NCBI GenBank assembly: GCA_030490835.1
Contig: CM059971.1
Span: 53,430,012-53,494,011 of the forward strand
DNA from: Annona cherimola
Taxonomy: Eukaryota > Streptophyta > Magnoliopsida > Magnoliales > Annonaceae
Length of the DNA: 64,000 nucleotides
Direction: 5' to 3'
The position numbers were made by a program, and so were the translations under genes. The notes under the pieces are model-generated. The model searched no databases and was not told the origin of the DNA. It worked only from the letters and a program-made list of their open reading frames with translations. Of this stretch, positions 1-11,721 are shown piece by piece; position 1 is the first letter of the stretch; the number at the start of each line of letters is the position of its first letter.

Positions 1-49
1 GTTTACAACCCTAGGGTTTTATACACGTGTCTAAGATCGGGGTTTCACA
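1..49 (-). mobile_element. Tip of family-A Tekay-like LTR, continues left of window
   Basis: Read on the minus strand this begins TGTGAAACCC and matches the first 49 bases of the family-A LTR starts at 48158 and 51689. It abuts the RT region of SIRE copy 1, so a family-A insertion or recombination cut that element here. No polypurine tract precedes the LTR start, so this is probably a solo LTR or a 5' LTR. Confidence 0.8.
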
Positions 50-1740
50 AATTTATTCATAAAAACTCATTTGGTACCAATAACCATGCAATCTTTGGGC
101 CTAGGAACTAGGTGTCATACTTTCTTTCTTTCAAATTGATTTAGCTCTTCTTGCATTAAAATGTTCCAATTTTCATCATTAAGAGCTTGATCAATAGAGT
201 TTGGTTCAATTTTGGACACAAAAGTGAATTCTCCACAAATATTGTGTCTTCATCTTCTAGTTCTTACTCCTTCATATATATTGCCAATAACTTACTCAAT
301 TGGATGGTCATTTTTGAATTTTAAATCCATGGAAGGTTTATAGGAATTATTACTTTCACTTACCCTTTCCTTCGTGGAATTCTCTTGCTTTGTTTCGGCT
401 TCTCCTTGTTGTTCTAGATGTTCCTTTTCTGGATTCTTTGATGCTTCATCTGCATCACTTTAGTCATCTTCCTTTTTAGGGTTTAGGTTAAATTCATCAA
501 ATACAACATGTATTGATTCTTCTACTATTTGATATCTTTTATTAAAAACTCTATATGCTTTGCTATTTGATGAATAACCAAGAAATATTTTTTCATCACT
601 TTTGGCATCTAATTTTCCCAAGTTTGATTTTCCATTATTCAACACATAGCAGGTACATCCAAAAGTATAGAAATATACAATGTTTGATTTTTTTCCCTTC
701 CATAGTTCATATGAGGTCTTTTTCAAGATTGCTCTTATGGTAACTCGATTAAGTACATGGCATGTTGTACTTACAACTTCACCCCAAAATCTTTTGGATA
801 ATTTACTCTCATTTAGTATGGTTCTAGACATCTCTTGTATTATTCTATTTTTCCTTTCAACGACCCCATTTTGGTTGGGGAGTTCTTGGTGCAGAAAATG
901 TGTGGTGAATTCCTTTCTCTTTGCAGAATTCTATAAACCATTTATTTTCAAATTCACCACCATAATAACTACTAATGGATATGATTGTGTTTTGTTTTTT
1001 ATTTTGTGCCAAATTCAAAAAAGTGACAAATATGGAGAAGGCTTCATCTTTGCTAGCTAAGAGTATTATCCATGTAAATCTTGAAAAATCATCAACTATG
1101 ATAAATACATACTTTTTCCCACCAAGAGTTAAAATGTCTGATGGCCCGTAAAGATCCATATGTAATAGTTCAAGTGGCCTAGTTGTTGAAATTTCCTTTT
1201 TGGTGGAAAATAGCATTTTGGGTTGCTTGGATAATTGACATGCGCTACGTATGTTGTCTTTGTCATATTTAAGCTTTGATAATCCTTCCATTAGGCTCTT
1301 TTTCCACAAGGTCTTAATGTTTGATATATTTATATGTCCAAGCCTTTTATGCCATATCCATAGATAATTTTCAATGGCTATAAGATATTTTTCATCAAGT
1401 TCATCAAGACAAATCAAATATACATTTCCATATCTTTTGCCACTAAAGACTATGTGATCATCATCAAAAACATTGCATACAGATGATTCAAATACAACTT
1501 TATAGCCTTCATCACACAGTTGACTAATGCTCATTAAGTTGTGTTTGAGTCCCTTAAAAAATAGTATATCCTCAATACATGCACTTGAGTTTCCATACAC
1601 ATTTTCTTTACCTTTTTTGTTATTTCCAAATGCAACTGTTCCTTCACTACATGATTTGATCTTATGGAACAATCATCTTTCTCCTGTCATATGTCTTGGG
1701 CAGCCACTATCCATGAACCACATATTGTTGGCCTTTGCTT
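50..1740 (-). pseudogene. Copia pol remnant: protease end, integrase, RT start
   Basis: Minus-strand reading gives, in order: the protease motif WFMDSG near 1720; the GAG-pre-integrase segment with WHKRLGH near 1350; the integrase core with HMDLYGPS near 1155; then the integrase C-terminal and linker region (460-831) with FLGYSS. The second catalytic Asp region reads SSYYGGEF where copy 2 has RSDHGGEF, so the second catalytic aspartate is lost. A frameshift near 850-880 separates the two long open stretches (857-1672 and 460-831), and a TGA follows the protease motif near 1670. The RT start reaches position 50 and is then cut by an LTR. Non-functional. Confidence 0.85.
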
Positions 1741-2783
1741 TAAGACATACCTGTAAGACAAAATCATGTAGAGCTTATCTCTTTGGAACCCATTTTATGG
1801 CTCCATTTGGGTTAGTGAACCATTGGAATCTACGTTGTTCTATTTTGGAAGACATTAATCCAATGCTCTTTGGTACCCAAACCAATTTTGCACCATAGTT
1901 ATGCAATTTCTTTATTTTACACTGATAAATCTTATGACCCATTTTGTTACAAAAGTTACATGCCCCTAGAAGTCTTGGAGTGGGAATCCATGTAGTGGAT
2001 GATTCCTACATTAGTCTCTTTGTCCAAGCAACATGATTCATTTTTGGTTTAGTATAGATGAGCTTTGTTTAGTTTTTGACAGTCCTTGGAGCATTAGATT
2101 TGCTACATTCTCCTTTCTCAAATATGGAATATCCAAGTCCTCTTTTGTTGTTTTGGGCGGTCATATTTAGAAACCTTTTGACACTTTCCCCTGGATTCGA
2201 GAACTTTGCTAATAATTCATTTAATGACTCATTTTATTTCTTTAGCCTTTCCAACTCATTTATCAAAGTACTCTTTTCATTTGTTAGGTGGTCAACCTTT
2301 TCAGCAAGTTTTCCATTCACAATAATTATTGAATCAAATTGTGTTTTCTTTATTGTGAATTTATTTCCCAGTTTCTTTATCTCATCATACAATGAATCAT
2401 ATGCTTGTTGTAGTTCCTCTAATTCGGCACATTTGAGACACTCATTTGTAGAAGAGAAAATAGAATGAATATTTAGTTTAGAAGTTACCTCTTCACTGCT
2501 TGTGCAGTTTGTTGAAGTGGTTTGTCACTCTAAAACTTCTGTTGCAGCGAGGCAGATGTTGCTTTCTTCCTCCATCGTGGCCAGGCAACATATCCTTGCA
2601 CAATTTGCAGCATCATTTTCTCCGTTCGATGAGCTGCTTGTTGTGGACATTTCCTCATTTACATACATGCCTCTTCCTCTAGCCCTCTGAAACTTTCGGT
2701 TTCCATTTCGTTCTTTCTTCTCTCGTCGTTCTTTGTCTTATTCTAGAGAAGCTCCTAGGATCCTTTAGCTTTTCAGGTAGCTT
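1741..2783 (-). pseudogene. Copia gag remnant (second zinc knuckle and coiled-coil part)
   Basis: The minus strand aligns with the C-terminal gag of SIRE copy 2. A CX2CX4HX4C zinc knuckle (CNFCNKMGHKIYQC) lies near 1910-1955. It is followed by the conserved WVPK and NPNGAIKWVPKR segments, typical of the gag to protease linker of these copia elements. The region 2180-2480 corresponds to the Lys/Glu/Leu-rich coiled coil of copy 2. Several stops and indels break it. It ends abruptly at 2783 at an LTR end, so the N-terminal UBN2-like gag domain is missing. Confidence 0.75.
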
Positions 2784-3495
2784 TGTGGTGCCCCAACCCG
2801 AGCGTCATATCCTGATCCTTACCTCGGGATCGTTATTGACTGGTAAACGTGATCAGGATTGTTGCCCTGTCACACGGCGGGATTTAATGGATATTTATTC
2901 AGTTTATCATTATTCCTTAATAATTAATTTTATGCTATTTTTCCTCAAGTGTCCATTTAAGCTATCTTTGCCCTGATAGTCACACCTTATATCAATTATA
3001 ATCATAAAAATTCATAACGTGTTCATCATCCATTGTTACATGTTTATAAAATACAAGGTATATCATAGATCACATGAGATCATAGAGACATGAAATACCA
3101 AGTCATTTACAACCATTTGCCATAAGTGGCACATATTAAAATTCATTAAATTTTTACATTCTTCCATGCTCAAATCATGCTCCTTGTCTCCATCATTCCT
3201 TCACCTATCTATGAGTTTGGAAAACAAAACGTGAGTTGTAAACTCAATAAGCAAGCTATATATTTTTCAGGAAAATTATTTAGAAAGCAACATTGTTCAA
3301 AAGCATTTCTCTCCATTTAGTAAAAGACACTTAACAAGCGATCAACTACCTGCGGAGCAGAAATCTTTTCATTTAAAACATCTCAAAAAGTAACATTATA
3401 CCCCCTTGAGGGTATATCATGAAAATGCAATGCAATGCAATGCATCATGATCTCTTAAGATGGAAGCTAGCTAGGCGGTCATCCGTCTTCATCTT

Positions 3496-3511
3496 CTCCC
3501 ATCTTAGGGAG
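3496..3511 (-). other. Conserved stem-loop in family-F LTR
   Basis: CTCCC-6 nt-GGGAG inverted repeat. It sits between the predicted mini-exon and the last predicted acceptor. The same stem occurs at the same place in family B (22482-22497), and a variant occurs in family A (13812-13829). Confidence 0.45.
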
Positions 3512-3882
3512 GGGGCTGCCGACCGAGGCCTATCTTAGCGACTTGGCCACACCAAAGGGGAACAATCGGTCCGCTTACACCTTTAAGGATGACCTCATGC
3601 TTTGTGCACATGAACTTATCCTTGACATGCTAGCATGATGTTTCTTGCATGAATTCATGAATCAATATCTTCCATAAACATTTAATAAAGCAGTTATGCA
3701 AATCATTTAACAAATAAAAGGATTATTTAACACATGTTGAACTAAGGAATGACCATCCTTAAATACCTAAGAAATACATTCAAATAACATTTGCTAAACA
3801 ATTCAAAGTAGTTAGAACATACTTTGCAATTATTTAAGAGTAATTTGCGAAATAAAAATCATTTTAAAATTTGCTTGCTTAC

Positions 3883-3927
3883 TTTGGTCACGTGAGCTTT
3901 CCGGGTCAACTTTTTCTTTGCCTTTGC
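3883..3927 (-). other. Predicted mini-exon of family-F LTR
   Basis: On the minus strand a 45 nt stretch lies between an acceptor-like TGTATAG and a donor-like GTAAGCAAGC. The stretch starts GCAAAGGCAAAG, similar to the GAAAAGGAAA start in families A and B. A donor-like CAAGTAAGTATA lies upstream at about 5270. A further acceptor, TTTTCC...CATAG, ends at 3209 on the minus strand. Splicing is inferred from sequence only. Confidence 0.4.
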
Positions 3928-6927
3928 CTATACATGGAAAAATGACATAGCATTCATGTAAATTCCATTTTCTTGCATTCAACTTAGTTTTCCAACCCAT
4001 TTTCATTAATATTCATAACCCACTTGAATTCCAAGTCAGGTGTACATAAATAACATACTTAGGCATCAAACCATTCATTACATCACATGTTTAATTCCCA
4101 TATTTAGGGCAACATTCATATATATCATATCACATTCATTAGTCTTTCATTAGACAACATATTGAAGTAGTAAACCTCCAACTTATCATTTTTCATATAT
4201 TTTTCATAATTCACATATTGTGCTCATTCTTAAGCACTTAGTTGATTTCATAACCTTCATATATTAATCTCAAATTTTGGGATTACCCAAACAACAAAAT
4301 AACCCACATGTTTCATCACATTTTTTATGCATTTTTTCATTTTAGCAATTCATATAAACCATTTATCATTTTCTCATACTTATTTCTTCATATATGTTTA
4401 TTTCATAACACATAATTTATGTGTTTCTTAAAATTTTTCAAATCAGCAACTTGCCTTCTAATTCAGTGTGATTATACACCTTAATTAACACTTTATTTAG
4501 TGTATTTTTATAGGTTTTTAATCTACCAATTATAGGGTTCCAAAACAGCAACTTTGGGACCCGATTTATACACTTTCAATGTCCCTTTTGATACTTATTT
4601 CTAAACAGATTTTTAATCAATGAATTCCAGAAATTAATCACACTTATCTTAACCCAAATTTAGGGTATTATCACATATTTAAAATTCATAATCTGATTCC
4701 CTTCAAAACAGCACCTTCCATGTATATTTTGGATACACTTTTCACTCCACTTTGCATGTTTCTACATATGCCCTAAAATTCCAGATTTAAAGCAAACTTA
4801 ATCAACTTATTTTGGACATCTAAAACACCTCATATTTAGAGTATTTACCCTATAAATCATTCATAAATTATTTAAGAAAATTCATGTAACATATACATCA
4901 CAAAATCATGGAAATCAGGTCATATTCATAACCCTAAATCTCATTCTTTCTAAAATTCATAACTCATGCTTAAATCAATATATGTATTTCATTAAATCAT
5001 GATTCATAGCCTAATCATGATATTATTTCAAAAAAGAAACTTATTGCATGGATTTAAGAAGTTTCAAGATAGATTATCAACCCATGTCTCTATCTATCAT
5101 CCACTTCAACTTCTTAAATCATAAAAATTTCATTCATACCATTTAATACCCATTCAATACCTTAATTAAGGGTGTCATATGTTACCCTTTAAAGGTTCTT
5201 TATGAAACATATCTATGTCTCAAAATTCAAAGTAAAAAACTTAGAATCAAAGAACCTAATATATCATGTATACTTACTTGATTGAGTCACACTTAAGCCC
5301 AACTTTTCTAGCTTCTTTTCTCTTTTTCTCTCCCTTTTTCTCTCATTTTTCTTGGCTTTTCCCTTGCTAGATATGGACGCATAGCTGCTGGAATGAAGAC
5401 TTTTTCTCCTTGAAATTTTCTATCTCCAAAATCACATATGCTATGGACGTCCCCCTTAAGTAATGGCTGGATTTTCTAGCTTTGTGGGCCCCATTTTGCA
5501 CATGATTTGAGGTTATTTTAATACATATTTATCCCCCTTACTGACATGGCCAAATGTACTCCAAGTAAATTACAATTTACCTAAATAAAAATTCATCAAT
5601 TAACCAAAGCATTGATAATCACCATGCTGTCCACCTGAGCACGTCCACTTTAGCTGTTGTTTGCCATTTTTTCACAACTTAGCAGCCTTAATTAATGGGT
5701 ATTTATGTACCCTAACTAATAGACTACTTAGGTATACATTTAGCATTTTAAAAAAATCAAGAAAAAATCCAAATGGCCAGCCTTTGGACGGTCCATATTG
5801 CAACTCACTTTGCTGTCCACTTTTCAACGTCCCTTTTCAGCTGCCATTTTGCCTTTTTTCCACCATTTACAGCTTTAATTTAATGGTCATTTAATCATCT
5901 AGCAATTTATCTCAATTAGGGGTCAATTTAGCATAAATCAAAAAAATCTAAAAAATCTAAAAACCTGCCATAACCGTCCACCTCTCTTCCATGCTCCAAT
6001 GTTGTCAACTTAATGATCATATCCAAATGGCCTTGATTTGATATTTTTGACCATGATTTTCTACCCCATTTAAATGCACATTTATTCACCTTGATCCCTA
6101 GCTGACTTAGGTATATATTTTATGTGAAAAAAATCACAAAAGTCTAAGTTAAGGGCTGCTTGGATGTCCCATGTGTGCTACATGTCTATCCTCACTTGAG
6201 CAGTGTATTAGCTCCATAAATTAGCATTTATTCTCAAGATATTTTCATGGATTTTCTCATTTTTGTAATTCATAAAATACCCTGCAATTTACCCCCTTTT
6301 GACACATCATTTATGCATTTAATTATTTACTTAATCACTTTAACTTTAACATAAATGCATGTTACTTTAAGGGTGCAAAAAGTCAAAAAAGTAATCCCAT
6401 TTTCGTGCAAGAATAATCCCATCATCATTATCTTGATCAAATCCTTTCATATCCTTGATCTCATAATTTTAACCGTTCATTTTAAATTTCGTCTCAATCC
6501 GATTTTTTTAGCTCAAGATATGATCATTTGAAGTCATCCTTGGATTTTGGATGGTTATACACGATTTTCACCTTAATTTCATCAATATTTTCATAATATA
6601 TCTTTTCCATAAGGTTAAGCACGAAATTATGTGCTTTTCTTTCAATTTTCATCTTAATCCACCTTATAGGCGTCAAGTTGTGAATTTTCTAACATATTCC
6701 AACTTAGCTCTATAATTAGCCTCCTAATTTCCATTAATCACATTATAAAAAATAATTAATTTTTCATGGAACACTAATGCTTTTCAATCCTCATTAGGCT
6801 ACTTTAATCATATCAACCCGCATTGACTTATAATGATTAATTTAGTCATCTTTCATAACCACTGACCTAATTGCAACAATTCATCAAAATAACAAATAAA
6901 TAATTCATAATTCAATCAAATCATACA

Positions 6928-7316
6928 TGAATGACACGTTGCAAGATGGTGCTGCACTCCTCAGTGAGTGCAATAGTTCCGTGCTCCTCGAGCTTTCTTT
7001 TGTTGGACAACATCTCCTTTAGGAGTTTTGCATAAGTTGGCATCTGAGGGATCATATCGAGAAATGACACGTTGATTGATAGGTTCTTGAGTGTTGAAAT
7101 AAATTTCTCGAACTGCTTTGGAAGTTTTGTCTGTCTTTGCCTTTGAGGGAAGAGAAAAGCCGTAAGGAGGTGGTGGGATATATGGTTTCTCCATCACTGG
7201 TTGGGGTTGTGGCTCCTCTTCTTACTTCTGTTCCTACTCGGCCTCCTTTTTAGTGTCAATTTGAGGTGGTTGAGGTGGGTCGAGTTGCTTTCCACTCTGC
7301 AAGGTAACTGTCTGCA
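6928..7316 (-). pseudogene. Athila copy 2 gag-protease linker fragment
   Basis: The minus strand encodes the end of an Athila-type gag. It runs from the TVTLQSGKQL segment (near 7300) through the proline-rich PYIPPPPY to the helical segment with MPTYAKLLKEMLSNKRKLEE and ALTEECS near 6945-7040. This resembles the equivalent stretch of Athila 1 at 10740-10930. A frameshift near 7150 and two stops near 7230 break it. It is the part of the Athila 2 gag left of the Athila 1 insertion and joins logically to 27212. Confidence 0.8.
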
Positions 7317-7321
7317 CTTGT
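7317..7321. repeat. Target site duplication of Athila 1, left copy
   Basis: cttgt directly precedes the 5' LTR and recurs at 27207-27211 directly after the 3' LTR. Confidence 0.85.
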
Positions 7322-7576
7322 TCATAACTAGTAAAAATGCAAGTTATCATGGCCCATTTCAGACTATATTTACGCGTTAGTCCAAGAGATTAGGCTAGGT
7401 TTGCATCCATTTAGCTTAATTTTCACTCGCTTTGCATTTTAGGAGCATTATTTAGTTTTTATGCATTTTTAGTCCATTTATTTAGTTTATGTATTTTTTG
7501 TAGGAAGGATGGGCGAATTATAAGCAATGCGGGCGAAGCAGATGCAAATCAGAACCAAGTCACGAGGCATGTCGAT

Positions 7577-7935
7577 GGCGCCCAGGCGCCACCCTACATG
7601 CCTTTGCCAGAACTCCAGCACATCCAACAACCAATTGCTTCCAGGGAATTGACGCCTAGGTGCTAGCTAGGGGCGCCTAGGTGCCACTTCACTAACATGT
7701 AGACAAGTCCAGAAGGGTTTTGAGGCCACCAGTCACAATAGCTTCCAGGGAATTGGCGCCTAGGCGCCAGCTTGGGACGCCCAGGTGCCAGTACATGATC
7801 ACAGGTGTTCCAGGAGAGTTCCCAAGTCATGAAGCATCCAGGGAGTTGGCGCCTAGGCGCCAAGGCATGAATTCCTAGGGCATCCAAACATGTTTCTAAG
7901 TTACCCAGCACACAGAGAGTTAGTGCCTAAGCACC
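7577..7935 (+). repeat. Cluster of GGCGCCTAGGCGCC-type palindromes in U3
   Basis: Perfect or near-perfect 14 bp palindromes lie at 7577-7590 (GGCGCCCAGGCGCC), 7672-7685, 7755-7768 and 7848-7861 (both GGCGCCTAGGCGCC). Decayed ones lie at 7651-7663, 7776-7789 and about 7923-7935. Several are preceded by TCCAGGGAATT or TCCAGGGAGTT, suggesting an old tandem unit. The same cluster is in the 3' LTR (21172-21535). Confidence 0.8.
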
Positions 7936-7987
7936 ACTACGCATCAATACGCGCGGATTTCAGTACCTGTGTTGTGCAAATCCACTT

Positions 7988-7995
7988 TATAAATA
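7988..7995 (+). promoter_or_regulatory. TATA box of Athila 1 5' LTR
   Basis: TATAAATA, about 50 bases after the palindrome cluster. It is conserved in the 3' LTR at 21582. A transcript would start about 25-35 bases downstream. Confidence 0.65.
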
Positions 7996-8966
7996 GAAAT
8001 CCGGGGTTTGCACACGAGGGAGCCCAGAGCCAGAATAGACATCCAGAGAAGGAAAACAACTCGATTCAAAAGTGGATTGAAGAGAAGATTCAACCCCGTT
8101 GGTGGAAACCGCCGGAAAACCAGTTTTCTCTTTATCTTTCTCTGTTTTTTTTTTATACTTACAATAATGGATGTAAAGGATTTTATGATCATGTCTTTGA
8201 ACTAAACTTCCTTTAGATGGATAGTTAGGATGAATTGATATCTAATTATATTGTATTGGTTCTTTGAGATTCAGGAATGAATATTTGATTTTTCAATATG
8301 ATTGTGTGTGATTTACCTTTACACATGTGGTTTAATGCTTTTACAAAATTAGCTACCTTGTAAGATGATTTAATTGCTTGATTTATCCTTGGAAAAGGAA
8401 AATCTCTGCTAGATCAGTGTGTAGGGCATAGGTTTCCTCTTTGTAAAGGAGAGTTGTTTAATGGATAGGAATATACCGTTAAACCCTGTGTAGTCAATAA
8501 ACAGGTTATGAACTTATCAATTTCACTTTATTTAATGGCATGAGAACATAGCAATTGAATAGGGTATAATTAGCTTTATATAATATTGGAAGACATATAT
8601 AAAGATTATTGAACTTGGACTAGTAAATCCATGCACAATCCAATGAAAAAGAACCAATACAATATAATTTAGATTCAAGGATTCTGAGCTATCCATCTGC
8701 CATTCCCGATTGATAAACCCGTTTCTACTATTCCAACGATTCCGTGGACTCTATTCTGATTTCTTATTTCAATTGTTAGCTTCAGTTTTAAATTTAAAAA
8801 CTCAGAATTTTCTACCCACCAAAAGAAGATAAACTAATTAATAATTCCAGTTAGACATTTTCTCGTGGGAACGATACTCTACTCACTCTTTATTACTTGA
8901 TTCGGCATGTATACTTGCGTTAAAAATGAGCATTTTAATTGACATATACGCAGCTCGTCAAGTTTT

Positions 8967-8984
8967 TGGCGCCGTTGTCGGAGA
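8967..8984 (+). other. Primer-binding site, tRNA-Asp type
   Basis: TGGCGCCGTTGTCGGAGA lies 6 bases after the LTR end. It differs at two positions from the TGGCGCCGTTGCCGGGGA found in many Athila/Tat elements, and both are transitions. Confidence 0.85.
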
Positions 8985-9124
8985 ATTAGTTTAACTAATT
9001 ATTGTTAGTTTTATTGCTTTCTTGTACAATTCTTTAAAATAGTTCATTTTCGTAATTTCTTTTAGTTTAAAATTTTTGCGCTAGTTTCAATTAAAGTGGT
9101 TTTTGCAGGTTAATCTCATTTTGC

Positions 9125-10942
9125 ATGCGTCGAGGCAGAGCCGGAAGGGAGCTCATTATTCCTTTTGATCCTGAACCTAAAAGAACTTATTTGAGAAGGC
9201 GTCGTAAGAGTAGGGAAGCTAGGAGCCAACAGCATACTATGGAGCGCATCGAGAATCAGGACGAGAACATTCACGCAAACCAACAAAGGAACCAAAGGAC
9301 TGAGATTCCAAATCATCCACCACAAGATGATTTGGACCAACCCATTTGGGATCTCATTGCGCTTGGACAGAATGCAGTTCAGACTAGCATCGCACCTCCT
9401 CCTATCGACACCAACAACTTTGAGATCAAACCGGTGATTTTCTAGATGCTCCAGTCTATTGGGCAGTTTGGGGGATTATCTTCTGAAGATCCCCATCGCC
9501 ATCTGCGGAATTTTCTGCAGATTATGAACACGTTCAAGCAGAACGGTGTCTCCAACAAGGTAATGTGGCTACGGACTTTTCCATTTTCATTGAGGGATAG
9601 AGCTTCAGAGTGGCTTGATTCTTTGCCCCCAAACTCTGTCAATACATGGAACGACTTGGCTCAGAAATTCCTGGAGAAATATTTCCCGCCTGCCAAGTTA
9701 GCCAAGCTGAGGATGGATATAGTCTCATTCAAACAACACAGAGAGGAGACTCTATCATAGGCATGGGATCGTTTCAAAGACCTGCTCCATAAGTGTCCGC
9801 ATCATGGAATTCAACCGTGGGTTCAAATCTAAATTTCCTATAATGGTTTCCAGGATTCCACCTGTCACATGGTGGATTCATTGTCAAATGGTTCTCTGCT
9901 GAGAAAAAGCTACCGAGAATCATACGCCCTACTTGAAAACATGGCGGCCAACACCTATTAACTGCCCTCTGACAGAAGCCGAAGTGGGGGTCTACTCCAA
10001 CTGGACGCGGTTTCATCGATAAAGGCCCACATCGACGCTTTATCCAGGTAGATTAAGAACTTATCCAGGCCGGCCAACGTCAATGAAGTAGGGGCATCTA
10101 CACCACAGCAGCCTTCAGCAGCAGACATTTGCACATGGTTTGGAGAATTCGGCCATCCTATTGATCAATGTCTCTCTAATCCGGAGTCCATTAATTACAT
10201 AGGAAATTTCTAGAGAAATCCAGCAAATCCATATGCGAACAACTACAACCTAGGCTGGAGAAATCAGCCTAATTTCTCATAGAATAACCAGACAAGGCCG
10301 AATCAGCCACTAGGATTCTCACGACAGCCCCCGCAGCAATAGCCAACAAGACCAACTCAATTCAATCCACCACCGTGAGAAGAGAAGAAATCGGATCTGG
10401 AAAACCTCTTTATGCAATTCATGCAATCCCAAATCACGACAAACATGAATTTTGAAGCACAAATAGGCCAACTGGCCTCAGCTCTAAATAACCGGCCTCA
10501 AGGCTCACTGCCGAGCGATACAGAGCAAAATCTGAAAGGAAAAGGCAAAGAGCATGTGCAAGCAGTCACGTTGTGTAGTGGAAAGCAGTTACCCGACGCA
10601 GCTCCACCAGAAGTGGTAACTAAACCCACTAGTCCTCTGATTCAGCAGTCACAGGGAACAAAGGAACCAGATACTACCCAGAAGTAACCGGACGTTGAAA
10701 TCGCCACTAATCAAAGCCCGCCTCCTCCATTTCCTCAGAGATTCGCAAAGAATAAAAAGGAGGGCCAATTCAAGAAATTTCTAGAGGTACTAAAGCAGCT
10801 ACACATCAACATACCTCTCATTAAAGCCTTGGAACAAATGTCGAGCTATGCTAAATTTATGAAGGAGGTTTTGTTAAAGAAAAGGCAGTTGACGGAATTT
10901 GAAATAGTGGCGTTAACAGAGGAAACCAGTGCTATGGTGTAG
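9125..10942 (+). pseudogene. Athila 1 gag (capsid and nucleocapsid), many stops
   Basis: Gag packages the element RNA in cytoplasmic particles. One reading frame runs from ATG 9125 with a basic N-terminus (MRRGRAGRE, YLRRRRKSRE). It then holds the retrotransposon gag domain at 9446-9830: [54 protein letters not shown] zinc-knuckle remnant near 10120 reads CTWFGEFGHPIDQC, in which the second Cys is Phe. Next come an Asn/Pro/Gln-rich stretch and the LCSGKQLP segment at 10571. The frame is not shifted over the whole length but is cut by about ten stops (first at 9443 and 9758), most at positions where the family has Gln, Arg or Trp. The start fits the leader length after the primer site. Confidence 0.85.
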
Positions 10943-11464
10943 AGAAAGCTGCCTCTTAAGCTCAAGGACCCAGGGAGTTTCACTATCCCGTGCACAATCG
11001 GAAATCAATACTTCGGGAGAGCCCTATGTGACTTGGGAGCTAGAATTAATCTCATGCCTAAGTCAATCTTTAGAAAACCGGGCATCGGGGAAGCTCGACC
11101 TACGATAGTAATGCTGCAACTGGCGGACTGGTCCATGACATATCCGGAAGGCATCATTGAGGATGTTCTTGTCAAGGTAGGCAAGTTCATATTTCCTGCA
11201 GATTTCATTATCCTGGATTATGAAGAAGATCGGGACGTGCCAATCATTCTGGGTCGACCTTTCCTCGTAACGGGCAAGGCTATCATCGACGTACAGGCTG
11301 GAGAGCTAACCATGCGGGTTCAGAACGAACACGTTACTTTTAGCGTGTTCAAAGCGATGCAGTTACCAAATGATCTAGACGAATGTCTAATGATCGACAT
11401 GGTGGATTCGACAGTTCAGGCTGAATTCCAAATCTCAGCTTTCGAAGATGTCCTGGAAGCATAG
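10943..11464 (+). pseudogene. Athila 1 aspartic protease domain
   Basis: It starts at the conserved LPLKLKDPGSFTIPCTIG segment (10949) and contains the active-site region CDLGARINLMP at 11026-11058. Family members usually have a D-[SL]-G-A-S type motif here, so the Ser to Arg change is notable. The flap and second strand follow: FPADFIILDYEEDRDVPIILG and RPFLVTGKAIIDV. This stretch is open for 143 codons from the internal Met at 11033. It is in frame with the gag upstream; the stops at 10940 and 11462 bound it. The protease would cut the Gag-Pol polyprotein. Confidence 0.85.
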
Positions 11465-11721
11465 CTGGTTGGAGAAATCAATGAATCTAACGATGATTCG
11501 GCAGAGATGATACGTTACCTGCAGCAATCTCCAACTTTCTCACGATACCCGCAGGAATTCGAATCGCTAGAACTCAAGCAAGAATCTTTTAAACAGTTGA
11601 AGTCGTCGATCGAAGAGCCGCCTGTTCTGGAGCTGAAACCCCTGACAAAGCACCTCAGGTATGCCTACTTGGGAGCGAAATCCTCACTCCCGGCGATTAT
11701 TTCTTTTGTATTGGATCTCGT
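11465..11721 (+). pseudogene. Athila 1 RT N-terminal linker, before the nested LTR
   Basis: It is in the same frame as the protease. It carries the acidic linker and the conserved ELKQESFKQLKSS and LELKPLTKHLRYAYLG segments that precede the RT core in Athila elements. It is interrupted at 11721 by the solo family-A LTR. The frame resumes at 14836, and removing the insert plus one copy of the target duplication keeps the frame. Confidence 0.8.

Larger units (their letters stand above)
50..2783 (-). mobile_element. SIRE-type Ty1/copia retrotransposon copy 1, internal fragment
   Basis: Minus-strand fragment collinear with SIRE copy 2 (54645-59437). It runs from the gag zinc-knuckle region (high coordinates) through protease and integrase to the first part of the reverse transcriptase. 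Both ends are cut by Tekay-like LTR ends (49/50 and 2783/2784). It has no LTR of its own in the window, so it is a dead remnant. Similarity to copy 2 is clear over its whole length, but copy 1 carries more indels and stops. Confidence 0.85.
2784..6927 (-). mobile_element. Family-F Tekay/Del-like LTR, about 4.1 kb
   Basis: The low end reads TGTGGTGCCCC, the reverse complement of an LTR end (GGGGCACCACA) shared with families A and B. It is followed by the segment with GATCGTTATTGACTGGTAAA that recurs at 21660. The high end is placed at 6927 (minus start TGTATG), just before recognisable Athila gag begins; this limit is uncertain by about 10-15 bases. No primer site or polypurine tract flanks it. 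The two flanks are different elements (SIRE copy 1 on the left, Athila 2 on the right) and no target duplication is visible (agctt against tgaat). The locus is therefore a recombinant junction rather than a clean solo LTR. No protein-coding content. Confidence 0.65.
7322..8960 (+). repeat. 5' LTR of Athila 1
   Basis: It matches 20896-21625 plus 26265-27206 and ends GCAGCTCGTCA immediately before the primer site. It is 1639 bases long. It holds a cluster of GGCGCC palindromes in U3, a TATA box at 7988, and a downstream region that includes the splice-neutral leader with AGAGCCAGAATAGAC. Confidence 0.9.

Noticed and set aside
555..1060. Plus-strand ORFs opposite the SIRE 1 pol
   Set aside because: They mirror a recognised minus-strand integrase; no own motif.
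2500..2976. Small plus-strand ORFs near the SIRE 1 / LTR F junction
   Set aside because: They overlap the gag remnant and the LTR end, and are not conserved between copies.
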